Shown here one piece after another: positions 17,224 through 24,916 of a DNA stretch of 56,239 bases (within the stretch, counting starts at the first letter, position 1; every line of letters begins with the position of its first letter). This stretch comes from Rhodobacter sp. (GTDB lineage Bacteria > Pseudomonadota > Alphaproteobacteria > Rhodobacterales > Rhodobacteraceae). The DNA is taken from contig PNJK01000017.1 of assembly GCA_013821825.1 (NCBI GenBank), forward strand, positions 1 through 56,239, given 5' to 3'. The position numbers were made by a program, and so were the translations under genes. The notes below the pieces were generated by a model, which did no database searches, was not told where the DNA came from, and worked only from the letters and a program-made list of their open reading frames with translations.

Positions 17224-18209
17224 CGCAGGGTGCGGCGGTCGATCACGTTGCAGGGGAACAGCCGAATCTCGGGGTGACGGCCGGGGTCTTCGATCGTCGC
17301 CACGACCAGCTCGATCGCGGCGTCGATGATCTGTGCAAGGGGCTGGCGGATCGTGGTCAGCCCGATGTTCTGCCAGCGCGACATTTCCATGTCGTTCAGC
17401 CCGATCAGGCCCACATCGCCCGGCACTGAAAGGCCTGCTTCATTGATCGCGCTGAGCGCGCCGATGGCCAGCAGGTCATCGCCGCAGAAGTAGGCCTCGG
17501 CGGGGTCTTCGGCCAGCAGACGCTGCATCTCGGCCCGGCCGGCGTCGAAGCTGTAGGCGCTGGCGTAGCTGGCGGTGGCAGTGAGGTCAGGGCGGCTGTC
17601 GAACGCGCCCAGAAACCCGGCGGCCCGGTCCTGGGTCGAGGTCGCCGTCTGGGGGCCGCCCAGAAAGCCGACCCGCCTGTAGCCGCGCCGGATCAGCGCA
17701 TCGGCAGCCATGCGCCCGCAGGCGACGTTGTCGATCCCCACGACATGCACATCCGGCGATCGGGAATAGCGCCCGAAGGCGTGGACCACGGGCAGGCCCG
17801 CGCTTTTGAACGCCTCGGCAAAGCTGGAGGGCAGGGTCGAGGAGGCCACGATCACCCCGTCGACCGAGTATTGCCGCAGCATCCGGACCGACGCGGCGGG
17901 ATCGGTTGCATCGCTGAGATTGACCAGCAATGGGCGCAGGCCCCGGTCCTGAAGGCCGCGGGTGAAGAGGTCGAAGACCTCAAGGATCAGGGGGTTGTGG
18001 AAGTTGTTGGCGATCAGGCCGATCAGCTTTGTGCGCCCCGTGGTCAGGCTTGAGGCCAAGGCGTTCGGCGCGTAACCCAAGTCGCTCGCAGCCTTTTCCA
18101 CCTTGGCACGGGTTTTCGGCGACACTGATGCCCCATCGGTAAAAGTGCGCGATACGGCCGAGCGGGATACCCCTGCACGTTCCGCCACTTCTTTCAGGGT
18201 TACCACCAT
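17220..18209 (-). CDS. LacI-family transcriptional regulator of the inositol cluster
   Basis: 329-residue repressor. The N-terminal helix-turn-helix (about residues 3-24, VTLKEVAERAGVSRSAVSRT) is followed by the hinge helix (ALASSLTTGRT) and a periplasmic-binding-protein-like effector domain with CGDDLLAIGALSAINEAG and GLIGLNDMEMSRW. Inositol clusters of alphaproteobacteria are often controlled by RpiR-type regulators, so a LacI type is a notable choice. The matching palindromes at 14018 and 18288 support control of both iol operons and of itself. The gene is convergent with the plus-strand operon. Confidence 0.92.
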   Translation of the reverse strand: MVVTLKEVAERAGVSRSAVSRTFTDGASVSPKTRAKVEKAASDLGYAPNALASSLTTGRTKLIGLIANNFHNPLILEVFDLFTRGLQDRGLRPLLVNLSDATDPAASVRMLRQYSVDGVIVASSTLPSSFAEAFKSAGLPVVHAFGRYSRSPDVHVVGIDNVACGRMAADALIRRGYRRVGFLGGPQTATSTQDRAAGFLGAFDSRPDLTATASYASAYSFDAGRAEMQRLLAEDPAEAYFCGDDLLAIGALSAINEAGLSVPGDVGLIGLNDMEMSRWQNIGLTTIRQPLAQIIDAAIELVVATIEDPGRHPEIRLFPCNVIDRRTLR

Positions 18210-18236
18210 TGTCCGTCCAGTTTGTCCGTTGTCCGA

Positions 18237-18303
18237 AGACTATACATAGTCTGATCCCGGTGAAAACCATTGCGGCCAGGCCTGGGTTTGCAACAGGTTG
18301 CAA
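18237..18303. promoter_or_regulatory. Regulator-gene promoter region with second operator
   Basis: TTGCAACAGGTTGCAA (18288-18303) equals the iol operator at 14018 except for one central base. Nearer the gene is a 7-2-7 inverted repeat (agactat ac atagtct, 18237-18252). It overlaps a possible minus-strand promoter TTTTCA (18266-18261), 16-bp spacer, TATAGT (18244-18239). Three direct TTGTCCG copies lie at 18209, 18222 and 18229. Together these suggest autoregulation, with the first palindrome as the best-supported site. Confidence 0.65.
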
Positions 18304-18332
18304 CGGAGGGCCTGAACGGGTCGCGCTGCGGG

Positions 18333-19400
18333 TCAGGGCCGCCGGACGTGGTTGACGTGGCCCATCTTGCGCCCCGGGCGGGGGGCACCCTTGCCGTAGA
18401 GGTGCAGTTGCGCGTCGCGGGCCTTCAAGAGGTCCGGCACCCGCGCCACATCATCGCCAATCAGGTTTTCCATCACCACGTCGGCATAGCGGCCGCCATC
18501 GCCCAGGGGCAGGCCCGCCACGGCGCGGATGTGCTGTTCGAACTGGTCCACTGCGCAACCGGCCTGGGTCCAGTGGCCCGAGTTGTGGACGCGTGGGGCG
18601 ATTTCATTGACCAGCAGGCCCTCTGGGGTGACAAAAAGTTCCACCCCCATCACGCCGACGTAGTCGAGCGCATTGAGGATGCGGGCGGCCAGCAGGACGG
18701 CATCGCTGCCCTGGCCGGGAGACAGCCGCGCGGGCACGGTGGTGGTGCGCAGGATGCCGTCGCGATGCACATTCTCGCCGGGGTCATAGGCGGCGACACT
18801 GCCGTCAAGGCCACGGGCGGCGATGACGGAAACCTCGCGGTCGAAGGCGATGAAGCCTTCCAGCACGGAAGGTGCCCCGTCCATCGCGGCCCAGGCGGAG
18901 GAAATGTCGGCGGTGGTTGCCAGTTTCACCTGACCCTTGCCGTCATAGCCAAGGCGGGTGGTCTTGAGGATGGCAGGCAAGCCAAGGGCTTCGGTGGCGG
19001 CTTGCAGATCGGCCTCGGAGTTCACTGCGCGCCACGGGGCCGTGGCAAGGCCAAGGTCGTTCAGGAAGGTCTTTTCGGGAATGCGGTCCTGGCTGATCGC
19101 CAGCGCCCGGCGGTTCGGGCGGATCGGCTTCAGGCTTTCCAGGAGGTCGAGGGCGGAGGTGGGGACGTTCTCGAATTCATAGGTGATGACATCGACCGTC
19201 GCGGCGAAGGCGCGCAGGGCGGCCGCGTCTTCATAGGGGGCCGTGGTGACGCTATGGGCGACATCGCCCGCCGGGGCGGCGCCGGGTTCAAAGATATGGC
19301 AGCGATAGCCAAGGCGGCTGGCGGCGACCGACAGCATCCGGCCAAGCTGACCGCCGCCAAGGATGCCGATGGTGGACCCCTGCGGAAGCGGGTCAGTCAT
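18333..19400 (-). CDS. purK: N5-carboxyaminoimidazole ribonucleotide synthase
   Basis: 355-residue ATP-grasp enzyme of purine biosynthesis. It makes N5-CAIR from AIR, bicarbonate and ATP, the substrate of PurE next door. Motifs include the N-terminal [37 protein letters not shown] (ATP-binding loop) and the metal site ending [14 protein letters not shown], all typical of PurK. The ATG at 19400 lies inside the end of purE (8-base overlap), so translation is coupled. The length is normal. Confidence 0.96.
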   Translation of the reverse strand: MTDPLPQGSTIGILGGGQLGRMLSVAASRLGYRCHIFEPGAAPAGDVAHSVTTAPYEDAAALRAFAATVDVITYEFENVPTSALDLLESLKPIRPNRRALAISQDRIPEKTFLNDLGLATAPWRAVNSEADLQAATEALGLPAILKTTRLGYDGKGQVKLATTADISSAWAAMDGAPSVLEGFIAFDREVSVIAARGLDGSVAAYDPGENVHRDGILRTTTVPARLSPGQGSDAVLLAARILNALDYVGVMGVELFVTPEGLLVNEIAPRVHNSGHWTQAGCAVDQFEQHIRAVAGLPLGDGGRYADVVMENLIGDDVARVPDLLKARDAQLHLYGKGAPRPGRKMGHVNHVRRP

Positions 19401-19872
19401 CCTTCGGCTCCTCGGGGATGGAAGCGGAAAGCGCGGCGCGCCAGGCGTCGAGGCGCTGGGCAAGGACGGGGTCGGACAGCGCAAGGATTGCCGCCGCCAT
19501 CAGGCCCGCGTTCGCCGCGCCGCCGATGGCCATGGTGGCGACCGGATAGCCCTTGGGCATCTGCAGGATGGAATAGAGCGAATCGACGCCCGCCAGCGCG
19601 CGGGTCTGCACCGGCACCCCGATCACCGGCAGCCGGGTTTTCGATGCCATCATGCCGGGAAGGTGCGCCGCCCCGCCCGCGCCTGCGATGATGACTTTCA
19701 GACCGCGCTGGACGGCGGTCTTGCCGTAGTCCCACAGCCGGTCGGGCGTGCGGTGGGCAGAGACGATCTTCGCCTCGTATGCGATGCCAAGCTGATCCAG
19801 GATGCTGGCTGCATCCTTCATCGTCGGCCAGTCGGACTGGCTTCCCATGATGATCCCGACGTGAACGGTCAT
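19393..19872 (-). CDS. purE: N5-carboxyaminoimidazole ribonucleotide mutase
   Basis: 159-residue mutase converting N5-CAIR to CAIR. The start at 19872 gives the class I N-terminus, with GSQSDWPTM (10-18) and catalytic His40 in SAHRTP. The [11 protein letters not shown] and [21 protein letters not shown] segments, split here only for length, are the standard binding loops. The class I form together with PurK is the usual bacterial route. Upstream, 69 bases away, is the small YdcH-like gene on the same strand. Confidence 0.97.
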   Translation of the reverse strand: MTVHVGIIMGSQSDWPTMKDAASILDQLGIAYEAKIVSAHRTPDRLWDYGKTAVQRGLKVIIAGAGGAAHLPGMMASKTRLPVIGVPVQTRALAGVDSLYSILQMPKGYPVATMAIGGAANAGLMAAAILALSDPVLAQRLDAWRAALSASIPEEPKDD

Positions 19873-19941
19873 GCGCGCGCCCCTGCCTTGCCTTTGGTTC
19901 CGCTTAGCGAAGCCGGGCGCGGGGGGCAAGGCTTTGAGCGG

Positions 19942-20160
19942 TCAGGCGATGATGTCCGGGATCAGCTGATCCTCAAGCTTCACCATCTGGTCTTTCAGAA
20001 ACAGTTTCCGCTTCTTCAGACGGCGCAGGGTCAACTGGTCCGGCCGACCGGTTTCCTCCAGCGCGTGGATCGCCTGATCAAGATCACGATGCTCCCGCCG
20101 AAGCACCTCCAGCTTGATGCGGAGCATTTCCTCGAAGCTGAGTTCGGATGGCGCGTTCAT
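19942..20160 (-). CDS. YdcH-family (DUF465) small protein
   Basis: 72-residue helical protein of the YdcH/DUF465 family, whose role is not established. The start at 20160 gives MNAPSELSFEEML. The body has the family pattern of two amphipathic helices, with REHRDLDQAI and the basic LRRLKKRKLFLKDQM motif. It probably forms a short coiled coil. It precedes purE on the same strand and is divergent from hsp20; the 210-bp gap holds a heat-shock-type promoter for the latter. Confidence 0.88.
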   Translation of the reverse strand: MNAPSELSFEEMLRIKLEVLRREHRDLDQAIHALEETGRPDQLTLRRLKKRKLFLKDQMVKLEDQLIPDIIA

Positions 20161-20275
20161 GTCGGTCGACTCGATTCCTGTCTTTGGCAAAGGATATAGG
20201 AAAGCGATGCCGTGCGGTGAAGGTTTCTGCGGCATTTGCCGGGAAAACGGCTGGAAAGGCCCGGTGGTCACGGGC

Positions 20276-20305
20276 CTTGCAGGGCGCGGGCACTGGCCCC
20301 ATATT
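20276..20305 (+). promoter_or_regulatory. Heat-shock (RpoH-type) promoter of hsp20
   Basis: CTTGCA (20276-20281) and CCCCATATT (20297-20305) lie with 17 bases between CTTG and CCCC. They closely match the sigma-32 consensus CTTGAA and CCCCATnT, and the alphaproteobacterial form CTTG-N17-CYTAT. The ATG of hsp20 is about 60 bases downstream of the expected start site. Found by eye. Confidence 0.7.
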
Positions 20306-20370
20306 GACACCGTGCGGTGCCCGGATGCGGGGCCGCGTGCGATCTGTCGCTTAAGCCAAGGACATGTCCG

Positions 20371-20799
20371 ATGACGAAACTGAGTTTTGGGGCCCACCCC
20401 TATCTGCTGGGGTTTGAACAGTTGGAACGGCTGGTCGAACGTACCGCGAAGTCGGGCTCCGAGGGATACCCTCCCTTCAACATCGAGGCGGTGGCGGAAA
20501 ACGCCTATCGCATCACGCTGGCGGTGGCCGGGTTCCGTGAGGAAGACCTGGCAATCACGGTCGAGGACCGGCAACTGGTGGTACGCGGTCGTCAGGCCGA
20601 TGATGCGGGTGACCGGGTCTTCCTGCACAGGGGCATCGCCGCGCGGGCGTTCCAGCGCAGTTTCGTGATGGCCGACGGGGTCGAGGTGGCCGGTGCGACG
20701 ATGGAGCATGGGCTGCTCCACATCGACCTGCGCCGTCAGGTGCCGGACACCGTTGTCCAGACCATTCGCATCGGGCAAATGGAAGGGGGCCGAAAATGA
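20371..20799 (+). CDS. Hsp20-family small heat shock protein
   Basis: 142-residue ATP-independent holdase that binds unfolding proteins. The ATG at 20371 has AAGGA about 8 bases upstream. Residues about 30-130 form the alpha-crystallin domain: PPFNIEAVAENAYRITLAVA, GFREEDLAI, a QLVVRGRQ strand, and FQRSFVMADGVEV with HGLLHIDL. The N-terminal arm holds the FGAHPYLLGFEQLERL segment seen in IbpA-like proteins. The stop overlaps the DUF1150 gene (ATGA). An RpoH-type promoter lies upstream, and palindromes GCTTAAGC and GGACATGTCC flank or cover the Shine-Dalgarno. Confidence 0.93.
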   Translation: MTKLSFGAHPYLLGFEQLERLVERTAKSGSEGYPPFNIEAVAENAYRITLAVAGFREEDLAITVEDRQLVVRGRQADDAGDRVFLHRGIAARAFQRSFVMADGVEVAGATMEHGLLHIDLRRQVPDTVVQTIRIGQMEGGRK

Positions 20800-21023
20800 A
20801 CACACCATTCAAAGGGTTGCCGCAAGCCGGCGACCGCATCGTCTATATAAGACCCGTCGCGGTCGAGGACCTGCCGGATGAGGTTCGCGCCCAGATGGGC
20901 GAGCTGGACGTGATCTATTCCGTCCACGGCGTCAATGGAGAGCAGCTTGCCCTGGTTGCCGACCGCAAGCTGGCGTTCCTTCTGGCACGCGAGCATGACT
21001 ACACGCCGGTCAGCGTGCACTGA
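20796..21023 (+). CDS. DUF1150-family protein
   Basis: 75-residue protein of the DUF1150 family, common in Rhodobacterales next to Hsp20 and of unknown function. Recognisable parts are RIVYIRPVAVEDLP, the GELDVIYSVHG strand and the C-terminal DRKLAFLLAREHDYTPVSVH. No signal peptide or membrane helix. Its ATG overlaps the stop of hsp20 (ATGA), so it is expressed from the same heat-shock-type promoter. A role with the small heat shock protein is inferred from this pairing only. Confidence 0.9.
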   Translation: MNTPFKGLPQAGDRIVYIRPVAVEDLPDEVRAQMGELDVIYSVHGVNGEQLALVADRKLAFLLAREHDYTPVSVH

Positions 21024-21359
21024 AGCCGGGTGAAATAGCTGGACTTCTTCTCGCGGACTGCGCAGCCTGAAAGGTCGGCAGCTTGCGAAAAAGGGTCACG
21101 GAAATGGCGGATCGCAGCGGATATTCCTTGGCTCAGCTCGCGCTGCACTGACGTTTTGCCAAACCGATTGCTCTGGCATGACTGTCCTGTGACGGCGGGC
21201 AAAATCAGCGCATTTCTTCGCCAACGTGCCGGTGGTCGTCGTGCCGGGCCATGCGTGATAGCGGTGTACCATCATTTTGAGCTGAAAGACGGGCCGATCC
21301 GCCGGATGATGCGGCCGCAATAGGCTGCCGCGCCCGAGGCCAGGGCGCGGCAATCTGGG
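21024..21359. other. 336-bp intergenic stretch without a convincing gene
   Basis: Lies between the DUF1150 gene and the convergent sat-cysC. All frames are broken or lack a Shine-Dalgarno. The longest minus-strand frame (21096-21353) gives a composition unlike a real protein (many Arg, His, Pro). The only clear structure is the hairpin at 21326-21352. The rest could be a decayed mobile or dispersed intergenic element. Confidence 0.5.
21326..21352. terminator. Hairpin behind sat-cysC
   Basis: A perfect 10-bp stem (tgccgcgccc / gggcgcggca) with a 7-base loop starts 7 bases after the sat-cysC stop codon. No T-run follows on either strand, so it may be a weak terminator or a 3'-end stabiliser. 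Confidence 0.6.
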
Positions 21360-23066
21360 TCAGCCCCGGATCAGGCCCATCTGCTCCAGTTTCAGCAGCA
21401 CCTGATGCGCGCAGTGGTCGACGTCGACGTTTTCGGTGTCCACAACCAGTTCGGCCTTGGTCGGCGCCTCATAGGGGTCTGAAATGCCGGTGAATTCCTT
21501 GATCTTGCCTTCGCGCGCCAGTTTGTAGAGGCCCTTGCGATCGCGCTTTTCGCATTCCTCGATGCTGGTCGCGACATGCACCTCGATGAAGGCGCCGAAG
21601 GCTTCGATCATCTCGCGCACCGCCCGCCGCGTGGCGGTGTAGGGGGCGATTGGCGCGCAGATCGCGATGCCGCCGTTCTTGGAGATCTCGGAGGCGACAT
21701 AGCCGATGCGCTTGATGTTGAGGTCGCGGTGTTCCTTGGAAAAGCCAAGTTCCGACGAGAGGTGTTTCCGCACCACGTCGCCGTCCAGAAGCGTGACCGG
21801 ACGCCCGCCCATTTCCATCAGCTTGACCATCAGCGCGTTGGCGATGGTGGATTTGCCACTGCCGGAAAGGCCGGTAAAGAAGACGGTGAAGCCCTGTTTC
21901 GACCGCGCGGGGCTGGTCTTGCGAAGTTCCTCGACCACCTGCGGGAAGCTGAACCATTCCGGGATATCGAGGCCCTCGCGCAGGCGGCGGCGAAGTTCGG
22001 TGCCGGAGATATCGAGGACGGTCGAGCCTTCCGGCACCTCGTTCGCCGGGAAATACTGTGCCTTTTCCTGCACATAGACCATGTGCTTGAAATCGACCAT
22101 CTCGATGCCGATCTCGGCCGCGTGGGCGGCAAACAGTTCCTGCGCGGCGTAGGGGTCGTAGAAATCCTTACCTTGGGAATTCTTGCCGGGCCCCGCGTGG
22201 TCGCGGCCCACGATCATGTGGGTGCAGCCGTGGTTCTTGCGAATGATGCCGTGCCAGACGGCCTCACGCGGGCCAGCCATGCGCATCGCAAGGTTCAGCA
22301 GCGAAAGCGAGGTGGTCTGCGCGGGGTATTGGTCAAGGACCGCCTCATAGCAGCGGACGCGGGTGAAGTGGTCGACATCGCCCGGCTTGGTCATTCCGAC
22401 GACGGGATGGATGAGGAGGTTGGCCTGAGCCTCGCGCGCGGCGCGGAAGGTCAGTTCCTGGTGCGCGCGGTGCAGGGGGTTGCGGGTCTGGAAGGCGACG
22501 ATCTTGCGCCAGCCCATCTTGCGGAAGAAGGCGCGGAGTTCATTCGGGGTGTCGCGTCGGGCCTTGAAATCGTAGTGGACCGGCTGCTGGATGCCGGTGA
22601 TCGGACCGCCGAGATAGACCTTGCCCGCCTGATTGTGCAGGTAGTTGACTGCCGGATGGGCCAGATCATCGGCACCGAAGACCTTTTCGGCTTCGACCGC
22701 CTTGTTCGGGACCCACTTGTCATCGATCGAGAGGATAGCGAGGATCACCCCTTCGGCATCGCGAAGCGCGATGTCCTGACCGGGTTCCACCTTGTCGGCA
22801 AAGGCTTCGGACACGTCCAGCGTAATCGGCATCGGCCAGAGCGTGCCGTCTTCCAGGCGCATGTTGGCAACGACGCCGTCATAGTCGGCCTGGCCCATGA
22901 AGCCCTTCAGGGGATGAAAGCCGCCGTTCATCAGCAGTTCCAGATCGCAAACCTGACGGGCAGTCAGATCCCAGGACGGCAGTGCGCCCGCCTCGTGCTT
23001 CAGCTTCTGGGCGGAGTCGTAAGAGACATAAAGCTCGGGGATCGGGGCATGGTTCGCGAGGGACAT
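21360..23066 (-). CDS. Bifunctional sulfate adenylyltransferase / APS kinase
   Basis: 568-residue fusion of ATP sulfurylase and APS kinase, making APS and then PAPS from sulfate. Residues 1-385 are the Sat-type sulfurylase with active-site QTRNPLHRAH (193-202) and GRDHAG (287-292). Residues about 390-568 are the CysC-type kinase with Walker A GLSGSGKS (399-406), LLDGDVVR and the APIAPY lid region. Unlike fungal sulfurylases with a degenerate regulatory domain, the P-loop is intact, so both activities are expected. GAAAGGTTGAACCG before the ATG supplies the Shine-Dalgarno. It stands alone on the minus strand. Confidence 0.95.
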   Translation of the reverse strand: MSLANHAPIPELYVSYDSAQKLKHEAGALPSWDLTARQVCDLELLMNGGFHPLKGFMGQADYDGVVANMRLEDGTLWPMPITLDVSEAFADKVEPGQDIALRDAEGVILAILSIDDKWVPNKAVEAEKVFGADDLAHPAVNYLHNQAGKVYLGGPITGIQQPVHYDFKARRDTPNELRAFFRKMGWRKIVAFQTRNPLHRAHQELTFRAAREAQANLLIHPVVGMTKPGDVDHFTRVRCYEAVLDQYPAQTTSLSLLNLAMRMAGPREAVWHGIIRKNHGCTHMIVGRDHAGPGKNSQGKDFYDPYAAQELFAAHAAEIGIEMVDFKHMVYVQEKAQYFPANEVPEGSTVLDISGTELRRRLREGLDIPEWFSFPQVVEELRKTSPARSKQGFTVFFTGLSGSGKSTIANALMVKLMEMGGRPVTLLDGDVVRKHLSSELGFSKEHRDLNIKRIGYVASEISKNGGIAICAPIAPYTATRRAVREMIEAFGAFIEVHVATSIEECEKRDRKGLYKLAREGKIKEFTGISDPYEAPTKAELVVDTENVDVDHCAHQVLLKLEQMGLIRG

Positions 23067-23386
23067 CGGTTCAACCTTTCAGCGCGGGCGGGGCCGCCAG
23101 TTCGACGGGTCCGTAGCCCGAGAAAGGGGCGGAATTCAAGCGGACGCGGGGAAAACACGGAGAAAAAGGCGGAAATGCCGTCTTGGCACAATGCTCGCGA
23201 AGGGCGTTCCGCCCCCGGGCGGGTTAAGCGAACGCGATGACGGCCGGGCCGGGGTGCCGGAGACAATCGTCAGGTATCGAGGGCAAGGCGCGAAAACCCA
23301 TGGGCAGACCTCAATCAGGCCGAACCCATTGATCGGTCCCGGATCATTGGTTCGGCCACCGCCGCGCCGCCCATGCGAAATCTCGA
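23067..23386. other. 320-bp intergenic stretch with one inverted repeat
   Basis: Region between the methyltransferase stop and the start of sat-cysC, both on the minus strand. It should hold the sat-cysC promoter. No open frame with a Shine-Dalgarno or family resemblance was seen. The inverted repeat at 23318-23357 is its only strong structure. Confidence 0.5.
23318..23357. terminator. Inverted repeat downstream of the methyltransferase
   Basis: Nine perfect pairs (ggccgaacc / ggttcggcc) extend inwards by six more pairs with one bulge and one mismatch, closing on a 7-base loop. It lies 30 bases past the methyltransferase stop on its coding strand. A terminator is likely, although no T-run is present. 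Confidence 0.5.
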
Positions 23387-24259
23387 TCAGCCTGGATTGC
23401 GTGCGGATATCACCCAGGAGGAAGTGGGGGCCCAGATGCCTTTCTCGTCGCGTTCCTCGCTTTCGAAGAAGGCACGCATTTCGCGCTCGATCTCCGGACG
23501 CTTGGCTTCGGCTAGCTCTGCACCGGCCTCGCGGAAGACCTCGCCCCCCGGACCGATGGCCAGGGCGAAGGCGATGCATTCTTCCGGGGTTCTGCCGACC
23601 ATGATCTTTTCGTCCACGCGGGTAAACGTGACTCCCTCATAGCCGGCGCTTTTCATCATTATTCCCGTCATCTCTTCATTGCCCATCGAGAAGGGGCCTG
23701 GCCCGCAGGTGTCGGCGTCCGCACCCGGAGGCGGAAGATAGCGAAGGGTGATGTCTTTGGCTGCCTGCCATGCCGGGTTGTCCTCACGCCGCCGCCACAC
23801 GATATGGGTCATCCCCCCGCCGGGTTTCAGCGCCTTGCGCATCCGCCGCAGGGCCGCCACGGGGTTGGTGAAGAACATCGTGCCGAAACGCGCGATCACA
23901 TAGTCGAACTCGTTCTCCGGCAGCGCGACCTCGGCATCGCCGCGAAGGAACTGGACGTTCGTAAGCCCCTTTGCCGCAGCGTCTTTCCTGGCCGCTTGCA
24001 GGAATGCATCTACGCAGTCGATGCCGACGACGCGCCCGCCGGGCCCGACGACCTCGGCCACCTGGAGCGACATGTCCCCCCAGCCGCAGCCGACGTCCAG
24101 CACGGACATTCCCTTCCGGATTGGCAGGTTCGGCAACACCGCGGCAGAGTGTCGGGAAAGGCCACCCTGCAGGATATGCCGGTACTTGGTGAACTTCGGC
24201 TCTAGTACCGTGTTCCAGAATTTCACGAAATCGGTGTCCGTGATTGTGTCGGTCAGCAT
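23387..24259 (-). CDS. SAM-dependent class I methyltransferase
   Basis: 290-residue methyltransferase of the UbiE/Methyltransf_11 type. The start at 24259 is chosen because the upstream extension is low-complexity and lacks family features. The SAM-binding motif I is VLDVGCGWGD (53-62), with the acidic GIDCVDAF at the end of strand 2 and DYVIARFGTMFF as motif II. A C-terminal cap (about 190-270) probably binds the acceptor, which is unknown. It is flanked by non-coding stretches and is probably monocistronic. Confidence 0.87.
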   Translation of the reverse strand: MLTDTITDTDFVKFWNTVLEPKFTKYRHILQGGLSRHSAAVLPNLPIRKGMSVLDVGCGWGDMSLQVAEVVGPGGRVVGIDCVDAFLQAARKDAAAKGLTNVQFLRGDAEVALPENEFDYVIARFGTMFFTNPVAALRRMRKALKPGGGMTHIVWRRREDNPAWQAAKDITLRYLPPPGADADTCGPGPFSMGNEEMTGIMMKSAGYEGVTFTRVDEKIMVGRTPEECIAFALAIGPGGEVFREAGAELAEAKRPEIEREMRAFFESEERDEKGIWAPTSSWVISARNPG

Positions 24260-24399
24260 CGCAGGCCCCCGTTCAGCACGCTCGCAAGGCCAGCATGAAA
24301 CGGCCCCTCCACCTATTGTCCTATCGCTGGCCGGGCCGTCCGGACTGAGGGCCAGCACGCTTTCGCGCCAGGCCACTTTCCCGACGGTCGCTCCTCGTC

Positions 24400-24879
24400 T
24401 TACGCCAGATAGGCGCGGAAGCTGCGGATCACTTCTTCATAGACCGCGCGTTTGAACGGGACGATGGCGTCCAGCATCTCGTCGGCGAGAATCCAGCGCC
24501 AGGTCGAAAACTCGGGATGTTCGGTGGCAATCCTGATGTCGCTGTCACGGCCCTTGAACCGGAACAGGAACCATTTCTGCTTCTGCCCCCGGTACTTGCC
24601 ACCCCAGATATTGCCCAAGAGCTCTGGCGGAAGATCATAGGTCACCCAGCCATGGGTCTTGGCCATTGGGTCCACCAGATCGCGGGTGACGCCGGTTTCT
24701 TCCCAAAGCTCGCGGTAGGCGGCTTCCTTCGGCTTTTCGCCGTCGTCGATCCCACCCTGCGGCATCTGCCAGGCGGGAGACGGGTTGTCGAGCCGCTGGC
24801 CCGCAAACACCATGCCGCGGGCGTCGATCAGGACGACACCCACGCAGGGACGGTAGGGAAGGCCAGACGGATCGGTCAT
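24400..24879 (-). CDS. rppH: RNA pyrophosphohydrolase
   Basis: 159-residue NUDIX enzyme that removes pyrophosphate from the 5' end of primary transcripts, starting mRNA decay. The Nudix box spans 42-64 (GG at 42-43, Glu48, then RELWEETGV) and is complete. The RppH-specific [10 protein letters not shown]-terminus, QMPQGGID and [17 protein letters not shown] are all present. Last gene of the gpmI-envC-ctpA-rppH run; a hairpin lies between ctpA and this gene. Confidence 0.95.
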   Translation of the reverse strand: MTDPSGLPYRPCVGVVLIDARGMVFAGQRLDNPSPAWQMPQGGIDDGEKPKEAAYRELWEETGVTRDLVDPMAKTHGWVTYDLPPELLGNIWGGKYRGQKQKWFLFRFKGRDSDIRIATEHPEFSTWRWILADEMLDAIVPFKRAVYEEVIRSFRAYLA

Positions 24880-24886
24880 GCTGGGC

Positions 24887-24908
24887 GGGCGGGGTTTTTG
24901 CCCCGCCC
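24887..24908. other. Hairpin between ctpA and rppH
   Basis: An 8-bp stem (gggcgggg / ccccgccc) with a 6-base loop lies in the 37-bp gap between the ctpA stop and the rppH start. On the coding strand no T-run follows. It may attenuate or stabilise the transcript at this junction. Confidence 0.5.
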
Positions 24909-24916
24909 TCTCCGTC

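Noticed and set aside
21096..21353. A minus-strand 85-codon frame in the gap after DUF1150 as a possible transposase remnant.
   Set aside because: No recognisable transposase motif, inverted repeats or target duplication; composition suggests chance.
21576..23240. A 554-codon plus-strand frame opposite sat-cysC.
   Set aside because: Antisense shadow of a gene with clear active-site motifs.
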